This document shows, piece by piece, positions 41,333 to 51,836 of a stretch of DNA of 64,000 nt. Where the stretch lies: positions 4,278,001 through 4,342,000 of the forward strand of contig OX595987.1 of NCBI GenBank assembly GCA_951394045.1, in the 5' to 3' direction. Under the pieces are notes generated by a model. It made no database searches, was not told the DNA's origin, and saw only the letters and a program-made list of their open reading frames with translations. Every line of letters begins with the position of its first letter. Within the stretch, counting starts at the first letter, position 1. Source of the stretch: Nitzschia sp. DOCU1 (Eukaryota > Bacillariophyta > Bacillariophyceae > Bacillariales > Bacillariaceae). A program made the translations under genes and the position numbers.

Positions 41333-42604
41333 ATGGGTGAAGCATCTGCAGCAGTACCTGTTACTGCCCCCAGCAACGCCGAACGCGTCCGCAGTGAACA
41401 AATTGATCAATTGCGAAGTCGGGTCGATGCCGTCTTGGCAAATTTGGTGGCCCAAAATGCTGGATTGCCCGTGACGTTGCCAAAGCAACAACAACAACAG
41501 CTGTCACGCGACGACTTGAAGCCCCATCAACATTGGATTGTCGATCCCTATGGCGATCAGGGTAAATACGAGGGCGATCTATTAGACGAGGATAATGAGA
41601 CTGCAGATAGCGACGATTCGGACAAGAAACCGACCAAATTACCGCATGGTACGGGTCGAATGGAATATACAGATGGTAGAGTCTATGAGGGAGAATGGTG
41701 GGTACAGCCTTGTTTCTCAGTAACGCAAAAGGAAAGGAAAATTTGACGTCTCTCACCTTTCGACTCCTTTTCTCTCTCGGAACTATAAAATGTTTGACTA
41801 CTACTACGACGACACAGGCAACGGGGCGCCTGGCATGGCTTGGGAAAGGCCATTTTTAGCAATCGTGATCAATACGAAGGTAGGTTTCATTATCGTCGAT
41901 GAGGTGGTGCTTTTTATCGATGCCGATTTTTTTGGCTCAACTTTTGTCGTTTTCGTTTTCGTCGTTCGTCTTTATTCGTTTGTCCCGTTTCATTAGGCCA
42001 ATATCATTTGGATCAACGACACGGTGCGGGAATTTACAAGGTACGATTCTTCGAACCCCTCGAGCATTTTGATTTTGAATTGTGGGATCTGCGTGGGCGC
42101 TCACCGCTGCGGCATCGCTGGCTGTATTTTCGTTTTTAGTGGAGCGACGGACGTGTCTATCAAGGAGAATTCTGTAAAGATCAACGCCATGGCTTTGGAG
42201 TCTATACTTGGCCCGATGGGGCAAGCTATACTGGCAACTTCGGGAAAGGACTACGACACGGAGAAGGCACTTATACCTTTCGGGACGGAAGTGTGTATTC
42301 GGGACAATGGAAACGTGGCAAGTACGATGGATTTGGTGAATGTACCTGGGCGGACGGGAGATGCTATAAAGGTGCTTGGGTGGCTGGCAAGGCACATGGT
42401 CAAGGCATTGAAATTCGTCCCGATGGCTCCATACGACACGACGGCTTGTGGGAAAATGACAAGCCGGTACGAAACGCACAACAAGACGAGCATCAACAGC
42501 AAAAGGAAACTACAAGTACAGCACCAACGACACGAGCATTATTGGAAGGTACCGCGACACCAGCGACGGCCAGTGTTGGGATGGATTTGGACGACGACGA
42601 ATGA
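41333..42604 (+). CDS. MORN-repeat protein
   Basis: Four exons (41333-41697, 41818-41879, 41997-42040, 42140-42604) total 312 codons, 311 aa. The N-terminus (about 75 residues) is helical with a QQQQQ run. From DPYGDQGKYEG onward the protein is a series of about seven MORN units, for example PHGTGRMEYTDGRVYEGEW, GAWHGLGKAIFSNRDQYEG, RHGFGVYTWPDGASYTG and YDGFGECTWADGRCYKG. A Thr/Ala-rich tail ends in DLDDDE. All splice joins keep the MORN spacing. The first splice junction and the 62-nt second exon are identical in length and phase to the gene at 44-2173. MORN arrays often tether proteins to membranes; there is no catalytic domain. Confidence 0.9.
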
Positions 42605-43399
42605 ATTTAGGCGTAGCCACCATTTCCTTTGTGCTCGAGGAGGCGGACCCCACAAACTTTGTGGATTACCGACCGACGACAAAAAGGGACCATCCAAAAT
42701 GATGACTAGTAGCTTCTTGTAATCGACTATAATATTTTCGTCATGCTTGCTGGTGATAGTAGAAATAACGCCCATTGCTGTGGAATGGCCGTAAACACTG
42801 ACTGGCTTGCATCATGGCCGCCGATTCTTCTTCTACTACGTACTATCAAAGATGTCGTTGGGAACGGCATTTTGAGAATAGGGAAGAACCTCCCCGATCA
42901 TCGCCGATCCATAGTCAATAAATTTTGGAGGAAAGATTTCCCCCGGCAGGTCATGCCAAAGTGCGTCGTTTCGGATATACCGGTAGACCCCCATATTGTT
43001 ATTTGAAGTACCGATAATTACCATTTATTGGCATTGCGGTCGCTGAATTTTTATGCCCAGATCGATTCGTGGACATTTCGTTCCGGGGCATATGTTTCAT
43101 TCTCCACCAGTGATCTTGGATTCCCCCGAAAACCTCAAGGTTGTGTCTTGTGAAGCGCCATGGGCGTTTGTGACCCTCTCTCCAAGACAATGGATCCGCC
43201 ATAACTTCTTCCCTGGAAAACACGCGACAGCGACATACCGGTAGTTGGGCATGAGAGAGTCAGCGAGGTTGTGCTATTCTACTTTTTCTCTTGGCTCTAT
43301 TGGCTATTGTTGTTGGTGCACAGATTGTGGCTGTTGTTCTAAAAGGAGCCCAAGCGAAGGGTCGATAGTATTGCGCAAGTTAACATCAAATCTGCTGCC
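42605..43399. other. intergenic
   Basis: No gene supported. 5' flank of the coiled-coil gene at 43400. Confidence 0.5.
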
Positions 43400-45355
43400 A
43401 TGTCTACAACGAATTCATTGGAGGCGTTAATGTTGAGTCCCCGTCGGCTGGATCCTACCAAAATTCGATCTCGTAGTTTGGACATTGACAACGTTAATGA
43501 TTCCCCCACGTCGGTAAAGTCTTCCAAATCGGTCAAATCCAAAGTACGCAGCTCTTCTCGGTCCGGACGAGGTCGACGTACTCTCGATAAATTGCATGCA
43601 AGCATGGGAGATTTGGATCTATTAGATGGCGGCGAAGAAGACCTAAAGTCGGTCGGAGCCGCCAAGAAATCCAGTAAGCACAAGAGAAGCAAATCCAAAG
43701 ATTCCAAAAAGGAGAAATTGCGAGAAAAATCCGATGGCTATGGAAGTGATGGCGCCCTGGACGAAAGTAAGAAACGCATACGAGAACGAAGGGCAGATCG
43801 TCCCCCACGACGACGAGGAGATGATGTAGACCCAAGCAAAACCATGTCCTTGTTGGTGGACAGTAGCAGCACTATCAGTAGTCGTTCCAAATCTCCCAAA
43901 CCAGAGCGAATGCAGTCGGCACCGGTACGAAGTTTGTCTCCGATAAGACAGAAGTCTGCTGGCACACTCAAGAAATTGACCAATTTATTCAAAAAGAGTG
44001 GTGGGGCTAGTACTTCAAGTTTGTTTCATGATTCGGCGTCGACCATGGGCACTGAAGATTTGAGTATTACCCCTCCCGCATCCACCAAACTGGGAGGCGG
44101 TGACGACGATGCAGCAGCGGACAAGGCGGCTGGGAAAAAGATCAAGTACAAGAAAAAACGTTCGAGTTCGACAGGACCCCTGACACGTTCTACTACATCC
44201 CGAAAGGGCATGCTGAGCAGCAAGTCGGCCAATAATTCGGTCAGTTCGGACGGTCCATTAGTCGCTGCTGACGGCGATGAAGAATTAAATGTCATGGAGG
44301 CCTTGAAACGGAGTCAGTCTTTGGGCAAGTTTGCAAAGAGCCAATCCGAACGTCAGGGTCGTAGTATTGATCGAGCCGAATCAACGGGAGCCTTAAAAGA
44401 CGCCCCAATTGCGACTACCAAGAGCCGCTTTCGATTGCAAGAAGAAGTGGAGGTCTTGCAACAAGAAAATCAAATGCTCACGACACAACTCGAGAAGGAA
44501 ATGGAACGTTCTAAAAAACTGCGAAAGCAAGTACGAGATTTGAAACAGGCAGCGTCCGAATCGGGAACCGATACCGGAAAAGAATCGAATGGAGGAGGAT
44601 TGGCGGATCTCGAACAAGAAGTACGTATACAAGGCATTCTGGGACTGATCTCTACAACTCCAACTCACATGAATCATTTGGCATTTCTACAATCTCAGCG
44701 ACTACAATTGAAACAACAACTACGTCATAAGGACCGACGAATTGCTGAACTGGAAAAGTTGGTGGATTCTTCAAATGGAAATGCGACGGATATCAACAAA
44801 AATTCCGGACACGATAGCTTTGCTAGCTTGACGAGTTTGGGGGATGCGGGCGGAGATGCGATTTGGAATCGTCTTCAAGTCCAGTTAAATCAAACCCGAG
44901 AAGAATTGGCGCAAAAGGATGATGCACTCCAAGCCCAAACTGCAAGCTTGGAATTGCAAAAGAATCGTGTCGAAGAATTGGAACGCGAGCTTCAAAATCA
45001 TGGCCAATCGACAATCCAAAAACTCAAAGACGAAGTCGCGCAATTACAAAAAGACAAGAAGGAACTTTCCGATCTACTCCAAACCGAACGTCGTGAAGCC
45101 GAAGATCGCATGCAGAAAAAAGACGAGGCGTTGGTGTACTTTCGGAATGAATTGCAAAAGCTCAAAGAGACTCCCATTGATGATCAACGTCGGGCGATGT
45201 TGAGTGCATCGACGCATTCGCAAAGCTCTCAAAGCTCACTGACCGTTCAACGGGCCTTTGGGGGCCTTTCGTCCCTCGTTTCACCCGCCCTGTGGAATAA
45301 AGATCGCGTCAATATGGACAATGCCAGTATTTCCACACCACGGCTGGACGACTGA
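43400..45355 (+). CDS. coiled-coil protein with basic disordered N-terminus, unknown function
   Basis: Intronless, 651 aa, ATG in CTGCCATGTCT. Residues 1-330 are disordered and rich in Ser/Lys/Arg (SKHKRSKSKDSKKEKLREK, KKIKYKKKRSSSTGPLTRST), with several RS and SP sites. Residues about 335-610 are coiled coil in three blocks (RLQEEVEVLQQENQMLTTQL, RDLKQA; QLKQQLRHKDRRIAELEKL; QLNQTREELAQKDDALQAQT and on). The tail is Ser-rich. The pattern suits a cytoskeletal or vesicle-tether adaptor, but no family is recognised. It resembles the gene at 19023 in general composition only. Confidence 0.75.
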   Translation: MSTTNSLEALMLSPRRLDPTKIRSRSLDIDNVNDSPTSVKSSKSVKSKVRSSSRSGRGRRTLDKLHASMGDLDLLDGGEEDLKSVGAAKKSSKHKRSKSKDSKKEKLREKSDGYGSDGALDESKKRIRERRADRPPRRRGDDVDPSKTMSLLVDSSSTISSRSKSPKPERMQSAPVRSLSPIRQKSAGTLKKLTNLFKKSGGASTSSLFHDSASTMGTEDLSITPPASTKLGGGDDDAAADKAAGKKIKYKKKRSSSTGPLTRSTTSRKGMLSSKSANNSVSSDGPLVAADGDEELNVMEALKRSQSLGKFAKSQSERQGRSIDRAESTGALKDAPIATTKSRFRLQEEVEVLQQENQMLTTQLEKEMERSKKLRKQVRDLKQAASESGTDTGKESNGGGLADLEQEVRIQGILGLISTTPTHMNHLAFLQSQRLQLKQQLRHKDRRIAELEKLVDSSNGNATDINKNSGHDSFASLTSLGDAGGDAIWNRLQVQLNQTREELAQKDDALQAQTASLELQKNRVEELERELQNHGQSTIQKLKDEVAQLQKDKKELSDLLQTERREAEDRMQKKDEALVYFRNELQKLKETPIDDQRRAMLSASTHSQSSQSSLTVQRAFGGLSSLVSPALWNKDRVNMDNASISTPRLDD

Positions 45356-45365
45356 TACCACTGCT

Positions 45366-45830
45366 GAAGATCTAGCTTGCTAGCTAGCCGGCTAGTAGAT
45401 ACCTGGCTAGTTAGTCCCCTGTCGAAATTCAAGGAATCACAAAAGACCAGACGATAGTCTATACATACAGACAGAAGAAAATCATTATAGATTGGATCAA
45501 CAAACGCAAAAGAAAAATGCTGCTCGTCGAAAAGCTTTTAGCTCGTAGCATGGCTAGCTGGTAGTAGATACCCGGCTAGTCCAGTCTTGTTGAAACTCAA
45601 AGAAGACAAGAGATCAGACGAAATTCTATTCACAGACATAGGAATAACCTTATAGATTGGATCATGAAGCGCAAAGAAAAGTTCGGCCCGTCGCAATTCT
45701 TCTAGCCACTAGCATGGCTACTACTTAGCCTAGCCTACTAGAGAGACTTGAGTTAAAATTCCATACCTAGGCATAAACTAGACTGGACCAAAAATTACAA
45801 AAATGTATGTTCGGCCGAAAAGGGAGCCAG
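45366..45830. repeat. degenerate tandem repeat, about 167-bp unit
   Basis: Two clear copies, with marker TAGTAGATAC at 45393 and 45562 and TATAGATTGGATCA near 45486 and 45651. A third, more eroded copy follows at about 45715-45830 (CTAGCATGGCTACTACT, GTTCGGCCGAAAAGG). It lies between convergent genes. Confidence 0.65.
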
Positions 45831-45848
45831 GCTCGGCAATACTGAATA

Positions 45849-46649
45849 TCAAACGCTGCGTTTCCGACGTTCTAGCTGATAGCTAGTTGCATCCTCGCAT
45901 AATTTTCTACTAGATAACGAAGCCACCGATGGGTCATATGCTTCATCATTTTCGTTGCCCTCATCTTGAGTATCTTTTTTATGCTTTTGCTTCTTCATCT
46001 TGACTGGACGAGCGCCGTTGTCGTCGTCTTTGCTTGGAAAGCGCACCTTTACCACCTGAACGACTACTACTTTTTCACTTTTGCTAGTTATCGTCTTGTT
46101 GGTTTGAGGGGAATGCACTTGATTGCCATCGTCGGCCTCGCCTCCACTATCCTTCTTATTCTTTTGCTCCGTCCTGACTTGTCGAGTGTCGTCATCGTGT
46201 CTCCATGATGGAAAGTGTACTTTGACAACTTGAACGACCACAACCTTTTCACTTTTGCTAGTTGGCGTCTTGCTCGTTTGCACGCTTGCCAATAATTGAA
46301 GTTTGTTTATACGGCGTTGAGAATGGTCGCCATCCATCTGGGGACGATACGGTTGATGATTTCTGGTTTCGACCAAAAAATACAACACGCCAAACGTCGA
46401 CATTATCAAAAGCAGCAGATGTAAACTCCATCGGCGGGGCTTTTTGGCAAACAACTGGTGGCCTTGTCCTGACGTCAACGAACACGTCTCATCCTCTGAA
46501 ATGGTCGGTAGCTTGTGACCACGAGCTGATCCGACAATGCTTCCGTAGGATTCCAAGTTAGAGAGGGCCCAGCCGTCATCGTCGTTCTCAGCAGCAAACT
46601 GCTCAGTAGCACCGCCGCAACAAATCAGACATTGCTTCTCGTCCTGCAT
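45849..46649 (-). CDS. single-pass membrane protein with internal repeat, unknown function
   Basis: 266 aa from the first ATG (MQDEKQCLICCGG). Residues 1-75 are cytosol-like, with CLICCGG and acidic stretches. A membrane helix lies at about 76-95 (LHLLLLIMSTFGVLYFLVE). The rest carries an imperfect duplication in which TSKSEKVVVVQVVKV is followed by HFPS or RFPS and a charged Asp/Lys linker. No signal peptide is seen, so a type II orientation is plausible. No family recognised. It is divergent from the carrier gene at 47087. Confidence 0.55.
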   Translation of the reverse strand: MQDEKQCLICCGGATEQFAAENDDDGWALSNLESYGSIVGSARGHKLPTISEDETCSLTSGQGHQLFAKKPRRWSLHLLLLIMSTFGVLYFLVETRNHQPYRPQMDGDHSQRRINKLQLLASVQTSKTPTSKSEKVVVVQVVKVHFPSWRHDDDTRQVRTEQKNKKDSGGEADDGNQVHSPQTNKTITSKSEKVVVVQVVKVRFPSKDDDNGARPVKMKKQKHKKDTQDEGNENDEAYDPSVASLSSRKLCEDATSYQLERRKRSV

Positions 46650-46896
46650 CTTTTGGACTTTACCAGGGAAGGCTCATCGTGTAGAGTATCAAGGTGATAA
46701 TGGTCTGCCGTCCTGATGATGATGGTGTCAAATGAAGCATATCGATTACAAGTGCAGCATCGATCCACCCGCTACAGTCGACGACTGTTGAAGAAAAATG
46801 AAGGCCAGGGTAGAGTGACGTACCATAGATTAGGAATCGGACATTTTGGAAGGGCGAATTCTCCCGCCGCTCGCGAAAGAATGAACTTGCGACTCG

Positions 46897-46904
46897 TGAC
46901 GTCA
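46897..46904. promoter_or_regulatory. CRE-type palindrome TGACGTCA
   Basis: Perfect palindrome in the intergenic space between divergent genes, 183 bp before the ATG of the mitochondrial carrier and about 250 bp from the start of the gene at 46649. Confidence 0.4.
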
Positions 46905-47086
46905 TGGACATCACGGCGCGCTTCTTTGGATCCTTCGCCATTTGCTGGATACTCCGCATTGGCATCGGCATCCACCCAAGATAAGCAATTTCTTCTCCAT
47001 CGCATCCCATCGGCCCCTTCCCCATTTTGGACATTGTTATTCCTTTCCGTGCTTTAACAGATACTCTTCCGACAGCATTCACAACA

Positions 47087-48013
47087 ATGGTAGCTGCTGC
47101 TGGAGTCCTGGCGTTGAAAATGGTCATTGCCGCCTTGTCGGGCATGGGCGCGGCGACCTTGTGTCATCCACTCGATGTGATCAGGGTGCAGATGCAAACG
47201 GCGGGCGGAGACGTCAAGGGTTCGTGGGATTGCGCCACCAAAATCACGCAAGAACATGGCCTCAAAGGTCTCTATGCTGGTATTGGTGCTGCGTACTTGC
47301 GTCAATGGCTCTATGGAAGTTGCCGTATCGGAATTTACGCCTTTTTGTTAGAACGTGCTCAGACGGCCAATCTGCACAACGGCCTCGACAAGAACGCTAT
47401 TTCGTTTGGTGCCAAGTTACTCATGGGTTGTACAAGTGGTGGGATCGGCTCGTTCGTGGGAACGCCTGCGGAACTAGCGCTCGTTCGCATGTCCAACGAT
47501 TCCAAACTTCCTGTCGCACAACGCCGCAATTACAAGGGCGTGGGGGATTGTATTTCGCGCATTCTCAAAGAAGAAGGGCTCGCCGCGTTATGGACGGGAG
47601 CTCAAGTGACAGTCTTGAGAGCCATGGTCTTGTCGGCGGCAGTCTTGGCCATTACCTCCGAAGCCAAGCTCAAACTCAAAGCCTGGGGCTTGTTTGTCCG
47701 CGAAGGCAAGGACTTATTTCATGGCATTCCCTTGTTCTTTGCAGCGACCATGATTGCCTCGTTTTTTGCCAATATTGCCAGTAACCCCTTGGATGTCGTC
47801 AAGAGTCGAATGCAGCAGCAAGCCAAAAATAATGCCGCCGGAAAAACTCTTAGCATGGTAGATATTTTTGGAAAGATTGTCAAAGAAGAAGGATTTTGGA
47901 AATTGTGGGCCGGATTTGTGCCTGCCTTTGTCAAGTTGGCCCCTTATACCGTCATTAGTTTGCTATTGACCGAGAAAATTACTCAAGTGGTTACAGGAAA
48001 TGCGGCATTGTAA
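47087..48013 (+). CDS. mitochondrial carrier, 2-oxoglutarate/malate type
   Basis: 308 aa, the normal length of the SLC25 family, from the ATG at 47087 (MVAAAGVLAL); upstream the frame has no ATG. Three tandem repeats each carry the signature: HPLDVIRVQMQ, TPAELALVRMS and NPLDVVKSRMQ, with matching GLKGLYAG, GLAALWTG and GFWKLWAG second parts. The GTPAELALVRM segment resembles the oxoglutarate carrier rather than ADP/ATP or phosphate carriers. It should exchange 2-oxoglutarate for malate or other dicarboxylates across the inner mitochondrial membrane; substrate choice is inferred. Six membrane helices expected. No introns. Confidence 0.9.
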   Translation: MVAAAGVLALKMVIAALSGMGAATLCHPLDVIRVQMQTAGGDVKGSWDCATKITQEHGLKGLYAGIGAAYLRQWLYGSCRIGIYAFLLERAQTANLHNGLDKNAISFGAKLLMGCTSGGIGSFVGTPAELALVRMSNDSKLPVAQRRNYKGVGDCISRILKEEGLAALWTGAQVTVLRAMVLSAAVLAITSEAKLKLKAWGLFVREGKDLFHGIPLFFAATMIASFFANIASNPLDVVKSRMQQQAKNNAAGKTLSMVDIFGKIVKEEGFWKLWAGFVPAFVKLAPYTVISLLLTEKITQVVTGNAAL

Positions 48014-48790
48014 AGCCAGACACAACGCATTGGAAGTGCCTTGGCATCGTATTCAGGCGTGGGAAACCAGATAATTAGAACCAACCGCCCACTTCCCCCA
48101 TCATCGGGTAGAAAACTACCAATAATGAGAATTCTGTTTTAACATTGATGACTCTAGCTAGCCAGTAGAGCGTACTTGACTGGAGCTCTTTGGCATTTCG
48201 CGGTGTGGTTCTTGTTGCCTACTAGCTCTGTCATTCATGATGTTGCTTCGTTGGGGCTAGTAGTAGTAGAGAGACGATTATCCAATGGCAGATGGATTTC
48301 CCCCTCTACACACTGCGATGGATGCCAATGGAGATGCTGGGCCTGCGAGATGTGATTGATAAAGCCAAAGGCTCCCTCATACGATACCGATAGTGCACTC
48401 GCTATCCTCTACTAGCGACGGGACGTTGATGGCGAATAGAAGAAACGTCGTGTGAGACACGTTTAAATAACATCGGCGAATCGTGAACGTCATCCCTCTT
48501 TTCCCTCCAAAATCCGGACGGACGGTCATATGCAGACGGAGAAAAATGCCGATCGACGACCATCGAAAACTTGAGAGGCACATCCGATCGCCGATCCGAC
48601 CATGATCACAATGACGACGACATCACCCTCGCAACGAAGCAAATAACAATGCCGAAAGGAGAGGGCACAAAAGCTAAGGCTTCTAGTGAACGAATGAACG
48701 GAAAAGATAAAAATGGACCCTCAAAAGTAAAGTGTAAGTCAAACAGAAGCGACTGGCCTGTCGACGACCAAGACCGAGAAAGAGTCATTG
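48014..48790. other. intergenic
   Basis: No independent gene. A 76-codon frame (48571-48801) overlaps the start of the PHD gene and could be an alternative 5' exon; splice evidence is unclear. Confidence 0.4.
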
Positions 48791-51439
48791 ATGAGACATA
48801 AGATGCCGAAACTGACGTTTTCTCTTCGCTTCAAAGCAAATGGCAAGGGCGACGATGACGCTGACTCGATTGCTTCATCACTTTCCTCTATTCCTCTTAT
48901 TCAGTTGAAAAAAGAGTACTTGGCACAGCTTCAACGCAGCACGTCACCGCCCCTGAGAAAGAAGGGCAAAACTGCGTCGAGCAAACCTGCCGCAGTCCAA
49001 TCGTCGGCCACTAAAACGAGCAAAGCAAAGCCAAAAGACAAGAAACAAAGCAATAATGTGGCTGTCGCTGCTGCTGGTTCCAAGACTCCTAGTAGTAGCA
49101 AGCCACAAAACAAGAAAAGGACGACCAAAGCGCCTGGGAAAGCCTCGCCGCCGAGTACGAAACAAACGTCCACTAACAGCGGCACAGCTGATAAGGAATT
49201 GTCTTCCTCTGAATCTGACGACGAAGAAGAAGAGGCCGCTTGTTGTTTGTGTCATTGTGGAGTCGATTGCTCAGACCGGGCTCTATTCTTTCCTAAGGAT
49301 AGACAAAAGGAACTGGATGAAGAAGATGGAGACTACTATTTTCAAATGGACGATCCCTACTTGCCGCTGGAAGTTTACGACAGAAACAATGCACTAGTGT
49401 ATTGCGATTCGTGCAATCGACTATATCATCAAAAATGTCATTTTGTTCCTCTCCTGGTCATTCCGAGAGGAGATTGGAATTGTCTCTTGTGCACGCTGCG
49501 CAAGAATAATCCTGCGGCCGCAACACATGAACCATGGAAAAAGTTTGCCAATCCAGCCATTTCCAAACTACTGTTTACAACTACTCCGCCCATTGTCGTA
49601 TCTCCAAATGTACAGGAACTCGAGCAAGAATTTGAACTAGCTACAGCAACGGTCAAAGCGCAACTGTGGTCACGACAACTCCATCAACTACAAACGTTTT
49701 TGAAAAGTCAAGCTGGAAACATTCGCATGGCACAGGCCGCTCTAGAAACTTTGACCAGCACCAAACGAAATCGAGCTCATTTTCTAATGTCCGGCAAACA
49801 ATCCCAAGAACTGGCGCAAACGCTAGTGCGATTGACTGGGGCAAAGTTCAAAATTCGGACCGCTCTTCAGAGTTTGGAAAGTATTCGTCTGGCAGCAAAT
49901 GTCTTGCCCCCAAGTCTGCTAGAGTGGGCAAAAACGATCCATAATTCAACGCATGTCCAGCATGTCTTTCCTCATGGTATGGATGTATACGAGCATCGGA
50001 AGCGAATCATTCCCCGTACTAGAGAAATGATGCAAAGGAACAACGAGTCGCCACCAGCAGCCGTGGCAACATCAGCGCAAAAGACGGAATCGGGCAATAC
50101 TGTCAAAGCGGTCCCAATAGAAATTTCCGTCCCATCCTCCACGTCTCCGGCCGCCAGTAACATTATGAAGCCTCCTAACTCTCCTAGATCACCGCGATCC
50201 AAGCTAAAAGCTATCAAGGTTCTTGCTGCCGCTGCTGGCAAAGACGACAATTTCGAGTCCAAACTAAATGGGGCAACTTTTACCGACAAGAAGACCAAAC
50301 GTGGCGAAGACGACGACGACAGTGGAATTACGTTGGACGATCTCAAGTGCTGCGTCTGCTTTTTCGGAGATGCGACTGACGAAAATGACGTATTGCTCTG
50401 CGACGGCGCTGGCTGTTGTCGAGCCTTTCATATGAAATGTGTGGTACCCCAGGTTCAGCCCAAGGATATCGAGAACGAAGACGAGGATTGGTTTTGCCCC
50501 TTATGTCGGGCTATTTCACATTTGATGGCCCAAGTCCAAGAGGCTTGCATGGACGAAGAAGACTGGGAACGCCGTCACGGCAAGAAAAGGCACGAAGAAC
50601 AAGACGAAGGAACCAACAGTGTTCAGTCCTGGGGTCACGTCGACGAAGTATTTCCCGAATCAGAGTGGGAATTCAATACGAGTATGAAACTAAAGGTGGG
50701 AAAGCAAAGTGAAGACACCGCAGAACTGCTTCGGACCTACTTGGGCGACGACTTTTTTCAACAAGATGGTGCCGGCGCTGGTGGGGCGGGAACTATTCCC
50801 ATGCCTGTTGGATCGGACTCTGAGGACGAGAATGATTACAGTTTGTTTGACGAAGAATCCTTTGAGAAACGTCGACGACGCGAACGGGAAGGATTGTGCG
50901 GCAGCAAGCAAGAAGAGGGACACAGCGATAACGATTCCGACGACGACGACGAGGAGGACTCGTCTGATTCGGAATCGACTCGTTCAAGCCAAGCGACATT
51001 AGTGGAAATGTCTTCGGTTGAACTCAATATTGGCAAATCTGAGCTGGCGGCCCTTTCAGACGGCGGCGCTTCTTCCTCCGAAGACGAATCGTTCAACGAG
51101 GATGGAAGTCCCCAGCGACGAAGCCGCCGTCTTCGCAATCGGTCCACCACCCATGCTTCGGCTCAGACGAGCTTGGACGAAGGCAATGCGGCCGACTTTG
51201 ACGAGGCTAATATTATTGAAGGCAAACGTCGGCGCAAGGCAGTCGACTATCGCAAGCTCAACGATGCCTTGTTTGGTAACTTGTCCGAAAAGGAAAAGGC
51301 CAAACTCGACGATAAAGACGACTACCAACTTGAGGACACTACTACTAGACGCAACAAAACCCCATCCGGATCCAAAGGCAAAAAGGGCGCTACTAGAGGA
51401 GGCAAAGCGTCCGGAAAGAAAGCAAAGTCGGATAAATAA
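48791..51439 (+). CDS. protein with two PHD zinc fingers
   Basis: 882 aa from the ATG at 48791. A basic, Lys/Ser/Pro-rich N-terminus precedes an extended PHD-type finger (about 149-237: CCLCHCG, long insertion, YCDSCNRLYHQKCH, WNCLLC). A helical middle and a second, classical PHD finger follow (about 519-572: CCVCFFGD, LLCDGAGCCRAFHMKC, WFCPLC). The C-terminus is acidic and then basic, with nuclear-signal-like RRSRRLRNRS and KGKKGATRGGKASGKKAKS. PHD fingers read histone H3 tails, so a nuclear chromatin role is likely, but no catalytic domain (SET, acetyltransferase) is present. The true N-terminus may lie upstream if there is an extra exon. Confidence 0.85.
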   Translation: MRHKMPKLTFSLRFKANGKGDDDADSIASSLSSIPLIQLKKEYLAQLQRSTSPPLRKKGKTASSKPAAVQSSATKTSKAKPKDKKQSNNVAVAAAGSKTPSSSKPQNKKRTTKAPGKASPPSTKQTSTNSGTADKELSSSESDDEEEEAACCLCHCGVDCSDRALFFPKDRQKELDEEDGDYYFQMDDPYLPLEVYDRNNALVYCDSCNRLYHQKCHFVPLLVIPRGDWNCLLCTLRKNNPAAATHEPWKKFANPAISKLLFTTTPPIVVSPNVQELEQEFELATATVKAQLWSRQLHQLQTFLKSQAGNIRMAQAALETLTSTKRNRAHFLMSGKQSQELAQTLVRLTGAKFKIRTALQSLESIRLAANVLPPSLLEWAKTIHNSTHVQHVFPHGMDVYEHRKRIIPRTREMMQRNNESPPAAVATSAQKTESGNTVKAVPIEISVPSSTSPAASNIMKPPNSPRSPRSKLKAIKVLAAAAGKDDNFESKLNGATFTDKKTKRGEDDDDSGITLDDLKCCVCFFGDATDENDVLLCDGAGCCRAFHMKCVVPQVQPKDIENEDEDWFCPLCRAISHLMAQVQEACMDEEDWERRHGKKRHEEQDEGTNSVQSWGHVDEVFPESEWEFNTSMKLKVGKQSEDTAELLRTYLGDDFFQQDGAGAGGAGTIPMPVGSDSEDENDYSLFDEESFEKRRRREREGLCGSKQEEGHSDNDSDDDDEEDSSDSESTRSSQATLVEMSSVELNIGKSELAALSDGGASSSEDESFNEDGSPQRRSRRLRNRSTTHASAQTSLDEGNAADFDEANIIEGKRRRKAVDYRKLNDALFGNLSEKEKAKLDDKDDYQLEDTTTRRNKTPSGSKGKKGATRGGKASGKKAKSDK

Positions 51440-51712
51440 TCGAATGAAAATGGGTTCAATTATAAGAATTCAAGGTGGATGGGTCCTTGCGCTTTGGACC
51501 CCTTTTGCCGGCATTTAGCAGCAGCAAGTAGCTCCCGTGGCCCAAAGCATTTGTTATAATACTTTCAGGAGTATTTTGATTTTTCTTGATACATCGAATC
51601 TGCTTAGTTGCATGGTCTTGGCAGGCAAATTGTGGGATGGCTTGAGCATGTGAAGTGTCGACTTTTCTTGCAACGTCAGCGGAGCCAGTACGGCAGGCAT
51701 GAGACAATTCAC

Positions 51713-51836
51713 TCCTAGGGTTAGGGTAATTGGTAATGGGTAAAAGGGAAAAGGAACAAGGAAAAAGGAAAGTAGGAATAGGAATAGGGATAGTGGGGGA
51801 AATAGGAATAGGAATAGGACTAGTAGGAAACAGCAG
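51713..51836. repeat. purine-rich degenerate repeat with telomere-like start
   Basis: Begins CTAGGGTTAGGGTAATTGG, then becomes GGGAAAAGGAA and AGGAATAGGAATAGG runs on the plus strand. It reads as a decayed G-rich subtelomeric repeat. Confidence 0.6.
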
